A stretch of DNA of 46,289 nucleotides from Actinacidiphila acidipaludis (GTDB lineage Bacteria; Actinomycetota; Actinomycetes; Streptomycetales; Streptomycetaceae). Where the stretch lies: contig NZ_JAINZZ010000064.1 in NCBI RefSeq assembly GCF_019890725.1, positions 1 through 46,289 of the forward strand. The letters are read 5' to 3'. A program made the translations under genes and the position numbers. Below the pieces are notes generated by a model. That model saw nothing but the letters and a program-made list of their open reading frames with translations, was not told where the DNA came from and did no database searches. Below are positions 21,185-31,441 of this stretch, piece after piece. Position 1 is the stretch's first letter. Each line of letters begins with the position of its first letter.

Positions 21185-22798
21185 TTACGGCAGGACCTGG
21201 ACGGTGTCGCCCACGGCCCGCTCACCCGTGGCGTCCGAGGTGCGGTTGACCAGCGCGCCGTCGACGGCCATCGCGGTGGATCCGCCGCCGTCGAGGTTGA
21301 GCGCCTGCACCGCGCCGAGCGAGCGCATGAACGCGGCGGCCTCGGCGATGGTGAAGCCCTCGCTGCCGCCGGTCTGCCGTCCGTCGACGGTCACCAGCAG
21401 CAGCCGGCCCCGGGCGTCGACGCCGGCCATCGTGCGCGGCTGGCGCACGTTCGCCCACGCGTACCCGAACGACAGGTCCTGCGGGTCGACCGTACCCTCG
21501 GTGGCCGCGTCGATCGCGACCCGGCCGTCCTTCACCAGGGTGGGCGCCGCGCTGACGATGCTGTCGCCGGGGCCGAGCGGAATCCGCCGCCCCCCGGTGT
21601 CGCGGACCGCTTCGTCGACGTCGACCCGGTGGCCGGGCACGGCGTGGGCGGTCAGCCAGGCCGCCGCGGCGCCGATGCCCTGGAGCACCGAGCCGCCGGC
21701 CGGGACGGTGCCGCCGCGGGCCCCGGTGGACACCACCCGGCCGCCCGCGTCGAGCACGGCCTGGACGCCGGCGCCGGCCGGCAGCGCGGCGCCGAACTGC
21801 GGGGTGAAGAGCACCAGGTCGTCGGTCTCGTGGCAGGTGACGTCCTGCCACGGCAGGGAACTGGGCGTGGCACCGGGCCGCCCGCAGTCCCGGACCGTGC
21901 CCGGGACCCGGTTGACGCCCTGCACCGCGTAACGGGCCGCGCCCGCGCGGGCGGTGACCGTGCTCGTCAGGTCGGCGACGCGTACGTGCCGTCCGCCGTC
22001 CTCGATGACGAGGGCCGCCCGCGCACCGGCCGCCAGGGACTCCAGCCTGCCGTCGTAGGCGCCGATCCCGGACTGGGTGCCCTGCACGCCGTCGGCGTCG
22101 GAGGTGACGAAGAAGCCCGCGTTGACGCCGACCAGCGAGCCCAGCTTCGCCGCCACCGAGGACGTGGTCTCGCGCTGCGTCACCTTGCCGTCGTGCGTGC
22201 CGGCGACGGTGCCGGTGAAGATGTGCGGGTCGATCACCGCGACGTGGATGTTCTCGACGTCGGCCGGCTGCTCGGCGTCGTAGCCGGTCCACTCGACCGC
22301 GGTGTGGAAGCCGGCGGCGGCCACCGCCGCGGCGGTGCTCTGCGCGGCGGCCTGGGTGGCGAAGGAGCCGATCCGCACCCGCAGCCCCATGACGCCGTGG
22401 GGGGTGTCCGCGTACCCGGGCCACTCGACGGTCTCGACGCGCGGCTGGTAGCCCGCGGCCGTGAGGCGCGCTGCGGTGTCCTGCGCCCAGGCGCGGCTGC
22501 CCACCTCGATGTCGACGGGGGCGCCGGTCAGCCGGCTGGTGCCGGGGACCTTGACGGTGACCGTCCAGGACGGGGACGCGTCGGGGTTCCGGACGGTGCC
22601 GGTTCGGACCTGCACGCCGGGAGCGATGTCGAGGGTCGTCCACAGGGCGGGCGCCTGGCCGCCGGCCGTCGCGGGGGTCGCGGGAGTGGCCGCCCGGGCC
22701 GTCGCACCGAGCCCGGCCGGTGTGCCCGCGGCCAGGACGACGAGCGTGGCCAGCGCGGCGCGGGTGCCCGTCCCCGGGCCGCCCTTGCTGTTCTTCAT
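21185..22798 (-). CDS. Secreted phosphodiester glycosidase-family protein with SPOR-like repeat
   Basis: The 537-residue protein has an N-terminal signal peptide (hydrophobic core about 12-35, cleavage after ATARA or similar). Residues about 90-180 hold two SPOR-like units (SRAWAQDTAARLTAAGYQPRVETV and RIGSFATQAAAQSTAAAVAAAGF). The remainder is a phosphodiester glycosidase domain (NAGPA type) with VGVNAGFF, PRTMAGVDARGRLLLVTVDG and ALNLDGGGSTAM. Relatives remove sugar phosphodiester caps; the bacterial substrates are unknown. The SPOR-like part suggests binding to peptidoglycan. ATG 22798 is followed by a typical positive N-terminus; GGGAAGGGGACCC lies upstream. It ends after the dnaK-operon terminator, convergent with hspR. 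Confidence 0.85.
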   Translation of the reverse strand: MKNSKGGPGTGTRAALATLVVLAAGTPAGLGATARAATPATPATAGGQAPALWTTLDIAPGVQVRTGTVRNPDASPSWTVTVKVPGTSRLTGAPVDIEVGSRAWAQDTAARLTAAGYQPRVETVEWPGYADTPHGVMGLRVRIGSFATQAAAQSTAAAVAAAGFHTAVEWTGYDAEQPADVENIHVAVIDPHIFTGTVAGTHDGKVTQRETTSSVAAKLGSLVGVNAGFFVTSDADGVQGTQSGIGAYDGRLESLAAGARAALVIEDGGRHVRVADLTSTVTARAGAARYAVQGVNRVPGTVRDCGRPGATPSSLPWQDVTCHETDDLVLFTPQFGAALPAGAGVQAVLDAGGRVVSTGARGGTVPAGGSVLQGIGAAAAWLTAHAVPGHRVDVDEAVRDTGGRRIPLGPGDSIVSAAPTLVKDGRVAIDAATEGTVDPQDLSFGYAWANVRQPRTMAGVDARGRLLLVTVDGRQTGGSEGFTIAEAAAFMRSLGAVQALNLDGGGSTAMAVDGALVNRTSDATGERAVGDTVQVLP

Positions 22799-23067
22799 GG
22801 GTCCCCTTCCCTACGACGTCCGAGCGGTCGGCCGGATCCGACGGCATCATCGTGCCCCGGCCGGCCGGACCTGCGGAGCCGATCAGAACCTCCGGACGCG
22901 AAGAAGTGACGCTGCGGGGGCGAGAGTTCGGCGAACAGTCGGCGAACGGGGTGCGCGGCGGACCGGGCGGCCGGCGGGCGCCGGGAAGGCGGCGGGTCCT
23001 CGCGACGGTCTCCGGCGGCGGGAAAACCGGACGACATCCCGCCCGGGGCGCGATTAGCCTCGCGGGT

Positions 23068-23577
23068 ATGGACCCCCTCACAGAAGCCGAGATCCGCGGC
23101 TCGTTCGTCAACTGTTCCAAGGGCGAGGCCAAGCGCCTCAGCCTGCCGCGGGACCTGGCGGAACTGCCCTGGGGAGACCTGGACTTCCTCGGCTGGCGCG
23201 ACCAGGGCGCCCCGGACCGCGCCTACCTCGTGGCCCCCGTGGACGGCGGCGAGCCGGTCGGGCTGACCCTGCGCATCGCGCCGGGCGCGCGGCGCAACCT
23301 GCTGCGCAGCAGCCTGTGCGGGCTGTGCCTGACCTCGCACTCCGGCGGCGGCGTGGACCTGCTGGCCGCCCCGCTGGCCGGGCCCGCCGGGCGCCAGGGC
23401 AACACCGTCGCGCTCTACATGTGCGCGGACCTGGCCTGCTCCCTCTACGTCCGCGGCAGGAAGAGCTCCGCGCTGGCCAAGCGCATGGAGGAGACGCTCA
23501 CGCTGGACGAGCAGATCGCCCGCACCCGCCGCAACCTGGACGCGTTCCTCGGCAAGGTCACGCAGGCCGCGGCCTGA
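23068..23577 (+). CDS. FBP-domain protein (FusB-like, elongation-factor-G-binding type)
   Basis: This protein of 169 residues has a treble-clef-like Cys pattern, SLCGLC (about 90) and CADLAC (about 120), followed by a Lys/Arg-rich helix (RGRKSSALAKRMEETLTL). I recognise the C-terminal zinc-binding FBP domain, whose characterised relatives bind EF-G and clear stalled ribosomes (FusB type, fusidic acid resistance). Whether this protein does so is inferred. ATG 23068 has a CGCGGG upstream, a weak site; the long frame upstream has no conserved sequence. It is separate from its neighbours. Confidence 0.75.
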   Translation: MDPLTEAEIRGSFVNCSKGEAKRLSLPRDLAELPWGDLDFLGWRDQGAPDRAYLVAPVDGGEPVGLTLRIAPGARRNLLRSSLCGLCLTSHSGGGVDLLAAPLAGPAGRQGNTVALYMCADLACSLYVRGRKSSALAKRMEETLTLDEQIARTRRNLDAFLGKVTQAAA

Positions 23578-23668
23578 CCGGCGGATCGTGACGGGCACCG
23601 GGGTTGACGGGCCCCGGGGAACAGGGTGACCGGCCGCACGCGCCCCGCGGCCCGCGGAAGGGCGCGGC

Positions 23669-24085
23669 TCAGCGCGTTCCGGCGTTGCCCATCGCCCGGG
23701 TCAGGGCGATCTCGATGACGATCCGGTGCGGGTTGGGCGCGGGCGTACGCCCGTACCGCTCGGCGTACCGGCGCACCGCGTCCGCGACGCGCTCCGGGTC
23801 GTCCGACACCGTGGCGACCCCCTCCAGCGTCGCCCAGGTGGCGCGTTCCACCTGGCAGACCGCGACCCGCGCGCCGTCGGGGCCGGCGGCCCGCACATGG
23901 ACGGCCTTCGCGCTGCGCCCGTCGGTGATGACCCGCGCGAGGCCGGCCTCGGGGTCGTAGGTGACGCCGACCGGCACGACGTGCGGACTGCCGTCGGGGC
24001 GGTGCGTGGTGAGCGTGCACAGGTGGTACTCGCGCCAGAAGGCGAGGTAACCGGGTTCGGGGGAGCGGGGGTCACGGCGTGCCAT
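23669..24085 (-). CDS. Pyridoxamine-phosphate-oxidase-fold protein, probably F420- or flavin-dependent
   Basis: The 138-residue protein has the split-barrel fold signature: YLAFWREYHLCTLTTHRPDGSPHVVPVGVTYD, then ITDGRSAKAVHVR and VCQVERATWATLEGVATV. Actinobacterial proteins of this size and pattern often bind F420 or flavin and reduce small molecules. The cofactor cannot be fixed from sequence. ATG 24085 opens MARRDPRS. It ends 89 bases past the FBP gene, convergent with it, and the P450 gene lies upstream on the same strand. Confidence 0.8.
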   Translation of the reverse strand: MARRDPRSPEPGYLAFWREYHLCTLTTHRPDGSPHVVPVGVTYDPEAGLARVITDGRSAKAVHVRAAGPDGARVAVCQVERATWATLEGVATVSDDPERVADAVRRYAERYGRTPAPNPHRIVIEIALTRAMGNAGTR

Positions 24086-24160
24086 GGCACGACCGTAGCC
24101 GAGCGCGACGGAAGCCCGGGCCCGTGGGGAGCGCGGGCGGAACGGGGACGCGGGCCGGTG

Positions 24161-25501
24161 TCAGCCCAGCCGGACGGGGAGCTCGCCGACGCTGTTGCCG
24201 ATGAAGCCCGGGAGCGGCGGCAGCGTCGCGTCGGGCACCGCCAGCCGCAGCCCGGGGTACGCCCGGTACAGGTTGCGCAGGGCGATCACCGCTTCGAGGC
24301 GGGCCAGCGGCGCGCCCAGGCAGTAGTGGGCGCCGTGGCCGAAGGCGAGATGCCGGGCCGCGGGACGGGTGACGTCGAACCGTCCGGCGTCCTGGCCGTA
24401 CTCCCGCGGGTCCCGGCCGGCCGCCGCGTACCCGGCCAGCACGGGGGTGCCGCGCGGCACCGTCACCCCGTCCACCACCAGGTCCGCGGTCGGGTAGCGG
24501 AACGGGAAGTTGGCGACCGGGCTGTCCCAGCGCAGCGTCTCCTCCACGACCGCGTCCCAGGTGACCTCGCCGGCCAGTACCAGGGCGAGCTGCTCGGGGT
24601 GTGCGCACAGGGCCCGGACCGCGTTGGTGATGAGGTTGAGGGTGGTCTCGTGCCCGGCGACGATCATCAGCAGCAGGGTGCCGGCCAGTTCGTCGTCGCT
24701 GAGGCGTTCCGGTGCGGAGCCGCGGTCGCCGCCGGGGAGGGCGTCCTGCTCACGGCCGTGCCCGGCGTCCCGCCCGCTCTCGCCCTCGGTTTCCTCCCGG
24801 GCGTCCCCCTCAGTGTCCCCCTCGCCGTCCGGCCCGTGACCGCCCCCGCGGACGGCGATCAGCGCGCTGGTCAGGTCCTCGCCCGGTGCGGCCCGGCGGT
24901 CGGCCACCACCTGGGCCAGCACCTCGTGGATGCCGACCTGGGCCGCCATGGCCTCGGCGGCGGTGGTGGAGGTGCTCACCATGCGGTGGGTGAGCCCGTG
25001 CAGCCGGTCGCGGTAGGCGGTGTCGACGCCCAGCAGCTCGCAGATCACGCCCATCGGCAGGGGGTAGGCGAACCAGCGGCGCAGGTCGACCACCCCGTCG
25101 GCGTCCCGCCGCCCGGGCAGTTCGGCCAGCAGGTCCCCGGTGAGCTTCTCGATCCACGGGCGCATGGCCGCCACCCGGCGCGGGGTGAACGCCTTGGTGG
25201 CCAGCCCCCGCAGCCTGCGGTGATCGTCTCCGTCGGCCGTCGTCATGCCGCTGACCAGGGCGAACGCGTTGAGCTGCCACTGTGCGGGGATCTCGCCGCG
25301 CTGGAAGGCGGCGAAGTGCCGGGCGTTCTTGGCGACGGCGGGGTCGGCGAGGAAGTCGCGCAGTTCGCGGTGGCGGGTGATCACCACCCCGGGGACGTCG
25401 CCGGGCAGCAGCACGGGACAGGCGGCCGCGGACTCCCGCAGCGCGGCGGCCTCCGCCTGGACGGCGGCGCCGGACGGGTCCATCGAGTGCGCTGTGCCCA
25501 T
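24161..25501 (-). CDS. Cytochrome P450 (CYP107-like) with acidic insertion
   Basis: This 446-residue P450 has the I-helix AGHETT, the K-helix EETLRW and the heme ligand motif FGHGAHYCLG (Cys near 394). It oxidises an unknown substrate and needs a ferredoxin and reductase from elsewhere; none is encoded nearby. Before the I helix is a charged low-complexity insertion of about 45 residues (GGGHGPDGEGDTEGD onward). In typical family members SALIAV is followed directly by the DRLSEEEL-type segment. I start at ATG 25501, because GAGGAG lies 4 bases upstream and is itself inside the longer frame that begins at GTG 25513. Confidence 0.92.
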   Translation of the reverse strand: MGTAHSMDPSGAAVQAEAAALRESAAACPVLLPGDVPGVVITRHRELRDFLADPAVAKNARHFAAFQRGEIPAQWQLNAFALVSGMTTADGDDHRRLRGLATKAFTPRRVAAMRPWIEKLTGDLLAELPGRRDADGVVDLRRWFAYPLPMGVICELLGVDTAYRDRLHGLTHRMVSTSTTAAEAMAAQVGIHEVLAQVVADRRAAPGEDLTSALIAVRGGGHGPDGEGDTEGDAREETEGESGRDAGHGREQDALPGGDRGSAPERLSDDELAGTLLLMIVAGHETTLNLITNAVRALCAHPEQLALVLAGEVTWDAVVEETLRWDSPVANFPFRYPTADLVVDGVTVPRGTPVLAGYAAAGRDPREYGQDAGRFDVTRPAARHLAFGHGAHYCLGAPLARLEAVIALRNLYRAYPGLRLAVPDATLPPLPGFIGNSVGELPVRLG

Positions 25502-25812
25502 CGGACTCCTCACGCAACGGCCGCCGGCCGCTTCCGCGCAACTGAGGCCGTTCCCGGCGGGGTTGGAGCCCGCATTCTCGCACCGGTCCCCGGAGACCTC
25601 AATGACCCCAGATGTCCGCCGGCCGTTCCGCCGCGCTTCCGGCCCCGCGGCGTGCGCCGACGCGCCGTGGGCGGAATCCTCGGGGTAGGAGCCCGTGAGA
25701 CGTGCGCGTCGACGGCAGCGGGCACTACCTTGAGTGGAATAGACTCAACTTGCTTCATGTTGCTGAAAGCAGGTTCAGGCAGTAGTCGACGACGAAGGAG
25801 GTCGCCACGCCC
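25502..25812. other. Divergent intergenic region between the P450 gene and clpB
   Basis: No gene is visible. The region carries the P450 leader on one side, and on the other the HAIR site at 25729-25749, followed by the clpB leader with AAGGAGGT at 25794-25801. Bases 25739-25760 are AT-rich for this genome and are the likeliest promoter area. Confidence 0.6.
25729..25749. promoter_or_regulatory. HAIR element upstream of clpB (HspR operator)
   Basis: CTTGAGT-N7-ACTCAAC matches the HspR consensus at 13 of 14 positions with the right spacing. It lies 64 bases before the clpB start. Together with the dnaK sites it defines an HspR regulon inside the window. Confidence 0.9.
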
Positions 25813-28431
<2,619 letters not shown>

Positions 28432-28576
28432 CCGGCTGACCGCGGGGACGGCGGTGCCCTGGCAGGGGCATGGTGAACGCCCCGGCCGGTACGCGCAACG
28501 CGAACCGGCCGGGGTTGCCACCTGTCCCCCTCGATGGGGGAGGATGGCGGGGAGACGTCACGAAGGGACCTTCACG

Positions 28577-29116
28577 GTGAGCATCGACCCGTCCTCGATT
28601 CCCAATTTCGGGGGCCAGCCGGACCCCGAGCCGACCGGACCCGCCGGCAGCGTGGTCATCCCCGACCAGGAGCTGGTCAAGCAGCTGCTCGACCAGATGG
28701 AACTGAAATACCTGGTCGACGAGGAGGGCGACCTGGCGGCTCCATGGGAGGAGTTCCGCACCTACTTCATGTTCCGCGGCGAGGGGGACCAGCAGGTCTT
28801 CGCCGTCCGCACCTTCTACGAGCGCGCGTACAGCGTCGACGACAAGCCTCAGCTGCACGAGGTCATCGACGACTGGAACCGCCGCACCCTGTGGCCCAAG
28901 GTCTACACCCACACCCACGACGACGGCTCGGTCCGCCTCATCGGCGAGGCCCAGACGCTGATCGGCCTGGGCGTCAGCCTGGAGCACTTCGTGTCCAGCA
29001 CGGTGAGCTGGGTGCGCGCGTCCATCGAGTTCGACAAGTGGGTCGGCGAGACCCTCGGGCTCGAGAAGGACGCCGAGGGCGGCGACGAGGGCGACGCGGG
29101 CGAGACCGAAGCCTGA
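28577..29116 (+). CDS. YbjN-domain protein
   Basis: This 179-residue acidic protein belongs to the YbjN family, single-domain proteins related to type III secretion chaperones. Visible parts are QELVKQLLDQMELKYLVDEEGD, FRTYFMFRGEGDQQVFAVRTFYERAYSVDD and the helix PQLHEVIDDWNRRTLWPKVYTHTHDDG. Members are linked to stress and motility control in other bacteria; the mechanism is unknown. GTG 28577 has GAAGGGACC upstream; the 41 codons before it are low complexity. It follows clpB by 145 bases but probably has its own promoter. Confidence 0.8.
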   Translation: MSIDPSSIPNFGGQPDPEPTGPAGSVVIPDQELVKQLLDQMELKYLVDEEGDLAAPWEEFRTYFMFRGEGDQQVFAVRTFYERAYSVDDKPQLHEVIDDWNRRTLWPKVYTHTHDDGSVRLIGEAQTLIGLGVSLEHFVSSTVSWVRASIEFDKWVGETLGLEKDAEGGDEGDAGETEA

Positions 29117-29303
29117 GTCCGGCCCTCATCCTGGCCCCCGGGGCCGACGGGCCCGGGCCTGCTCCTGGCCCTTTCCGGGCTGTGGGGCGGCCTGTCCGGG
29201 CCGTGCCTCGGCCTGCCCGGGACCTGCCCTGCCCGGGACCTGCCGTGCCCTGTCCGGTCACGGCCCTCGCTGACGGGGCCCGGCCCTGGCGCCGCGCCCG
29301 CCG

Positions 29304-30584
29304 TCACAGGGGCACGGTGACCACGGTCAGCAGATAAGCCCCGTAGCCGAGGGAGACCCCGGCCAGCGCGACTACCGTCACGGCGGCGGCGCGCGGCCGG
29401 GCCCCGGCGAGCGCGGTCGCGCACGGCACCAGCAGCGGGAAGGCCGGCAGCAGGAAGCGCGGCTTGCAGGAGAAGAAGTTCGCCCCGCCCAGCGCGATCA
29501 CCACCAGCACCGCCGAGTACACCAGCAGCGGCAGCGGCATGCGGTCCAGCACCGCCAGCGTGAGCAGCAGCACCGCGCCCACGCACAGCGTCGTGGCCAT
29601 GTAGGCGGACAGCGTGTCGGGGAACAGCACCTGGTGCTTGACGTACTTCAGCGCGTAGCGGCCGAAGTCGAAGTCCGAACCCCAGCGGCTCTGCACGTCG
29701 AAGTACCCGTGCACCGCCGCGTGCAGCCCGTGGCCCGTGTGCAGGCCGACCCAGGCCAGGTAGCCGCACCAGCCCGCCGGCGCGACCAGCGCCGCCAGCC
29801 AGGCCCGGCCGTCCTGGCGCCGCCCGGTGCGCCACCGGTGCCAGGCGTCCGCGACCACCGCGGCCATCAGCGCGGCCGGCACCGCGACGGCGTTCGGCCG
29901 CGACAGCCCGGCCAGCACGCTCAGCGCCCCCGCGACCCCCCACCGCCGGGTCACCGTCGCGTACAGCGTCCACGCGGCCAGCGCGCTCATCACCGGCTCG
30001 GTGTAGGCCATCGACAGCACGATCGAGTACGGCAGCAGACCCCACACCACGACCAGGGCGGTCGCGATCCGGCGCCCGTAGCAGTGGTCGATCACCGCGA
30101 AGATCCCCCAGGCGGCGAGCGCAGCGCAGACCCAGGCCACGAACAGCGCGGACGCCACCGAGCCGCCGGGCAGCACCACGTCGGCCGCCCGCACGACCGT
30201 CGGGTACAGCGGGAAGAAGGCCAGGTCGCTGTAGCGCAGGCCGGGCGCCTCCCACGAGGGGATGAACGTGCCGTAGCCCCAGTCCGCGATGCGGTGGTAC
30301 CAGAGCGCGTCCCACTCCAGGCCGAGCAGGTTGCGCGGGTGGTCGTGGCGGCGGTGCGCCCACACCGTCAGGGCCGCGACGCCCGCCAGCCGTGCCACCA
30401 CGAACACCGTCACCGCGGGCAGCGCCCGCCTCCCCGCGGCGGCCGCGGCCCGCACCCGGGCGGGGACCGGCACCCGCCGCCGGGGCCGGTACGGCGTCTC
30501 CGGGACGGGTCCTGCGACCTGCTCCGGCACGGGCGCGGAGACGGACTCCGGGACGGGCTCGGAGACCGGTCCGGGGGTGATCAC
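29304..30584 (-). CDS. PIG-V-like mannosyltransferase (integral membrane)
   Basis: The protein has 426 residues. After a Pro/Val-rich cytoplasmic N-terminus (1-50) comes a membrane protein of about nine helices. It has the loop motif LEWDALWYHRIADWGYG, where the WD-W-Y-RI pattern is typical of GT-C transferases that use a lipid-linked sugar, and a GLSRPNAV motif. GT-C enzymes of the PIG-V type add mannose from polyprenyl phosphate mannose; the acceptor is unknown here. GTG 30584 has GAGGAG about 9 bases upstream. It runs toward the YbjN gene across a 187-base gap rich in GGGCC-type repeats. Confidence 0.82.
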   Translation of the reverse strand: MITPGPVSEPVPESVSAPVPEQVAGPVPETPYRPRRRVPVPARVRAAAAAGRRALPAVTVFVVARLAGVAALTVWAHRRHDHPRNLLGLEWDALWYHRIADWGYGTFIPSWEAPGLRYSDLAFFPLYPTVVRAADVVLPGGSVASALFVAWVCAALAAWGIFAVIDHCYGRRIATALVVVWGLLPYSIVLSMAYTEPVMSALAAWTLYATVTRRWGVAGALSVLAGLSRPNAVAVPAALMAAVVADAWHRWRTGRRQDGRAWLAALVAPAGWCGYLAWVGLHTGHGLHAAVHGYFDVQSRWGSDFDFGRYALKYVKHQVLFPDTLSAYMATTLCVGAVLLLTLAVLDRMPLPLLVYSAVLVVIALGGANFFSCKPRFLLPAFPLLVPCATALAGARPRAAAVTVVALAGVSLGYGAYLLTVVTVPL

Positions 30585-30796
30585 GAACGGACGCTCCTCG
30601 GGAGGCGAAGGGGCGGCGGGTACGGCCGGAGCGCGGGGGCGGCGTCCTCCGGGGGCGGACGCAGTCCGGAGGAATAGTGCGATGGTCGGACAAAGCGACT
30701 ATCCGGGATCGTCGGCGCGGGGCCGGCGGCGACACGCACGCTCCTCCGGGTGAATCGGCCACCGTTCGGGCGATGGCGGCGTGCGAAGCTAAGGCC

Positions 30797-31414
30797 ATGG
30801 CTTCCGTGTCCCGCACCCCGCGCTTCGGCGTCGCGTTCGACATCCCGCCCACCACCCTGACGGCCGACGACCTGCTGCTGCGGCCGTTCACCGAGGCCGA
30901 CGAGGTCGGAGTCGCCGCCGCGATGGGCGACGGCGCGATCCTGTCCTGGGCCGCCGGGCTCGCCGTCAACGCCGCCGAGCCCGCGGACCGTGCCCGGCTC
31001 TGGCTGGTGCCGCGGCTGGCCGGCTGGTCCTCCGGGGTGGCGCCGTTCGCGGTCGCCGACGCGGGGGACGGGACGCTGCTGGGCTACGTCGGGCTGCGGG
31101 ACATCCACCGCGCGCCGGACCAGGCGGTGGCCGCCTACTGGACGACGCCCGCGGCCCGCGGCCGGCGCGTCGCCGCGCGGGCCCTGGACGCGGCGGCGAC
31201 GTGGGCGTTCTCACCGGCCGCGGACGGCGGCCTCGGACTGCACCGGATCAGCCTGGACCACGCCATGGCCAACCCCGCGTCCTGCCGGGTGGCGACGCGG
31301 GCCGGGTTCCGCGAGGAGGGCGTGATGCGCGAGTCCTTCGTGGCCCCTGACGGCACCCGCCACGACTCCCACCTCCACGCCCGCCTCGCCCCCGACCCCA
31401 GGCCGGATCTCTGA
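30797..31414 (+). CDS. GNAT N-acetyltransferase (RimJ-like)
   Basis: The 205-residue protein has the RimJ/L-type GNAT fold: LLLRPFTEADEVGVAAA, the beta-4 strand LLGYVGLRDI, the acetyl-CoA loop TPAARGRRVAARALDAAATWAF, and HRISLDHAMANPASCRVATRAGFREEGVMRE. It transfers acetyl groups to amino groups of a protein N-terminus or small molecule. Start choice is uncertain: ATG 30797 (AAGG 2 bases before) or GTG 30806 (AAGG 11 before). It is divergent from the mannosyltransferase and ends 27 bases from the helicase gene end. Confidence 0.85.
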   Translation: MASVSRTPRFGVAFDIPPTTLTADDLLLRPFTEADEVGVAAAMGDGAILSWAAGLAVNAAEPADRARLWLVPRLAGWSSGVAPFAVADAGDGTLLGYVGLRDIHRAPDQAVAAYWTTPAARGRRVAARALDAAATWAFSPAADGGLGLHRISLDHAMANPASCRVATRAGFREEGVMRESFVAPDGTRHDSHLHARLAPDPRPDL

Positions 31415-31441
31415 GGGGGCCGCTCGCACGGCGGGTCGCGG

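Noticed and set aside
29117..29303. GC-rich gap after the YbjN gene read as a small gene
   Set aside because: Repeats such as CCTGCCCGGGACCTGCC give frames of Pro/Gly/Ala only, with no start signal.
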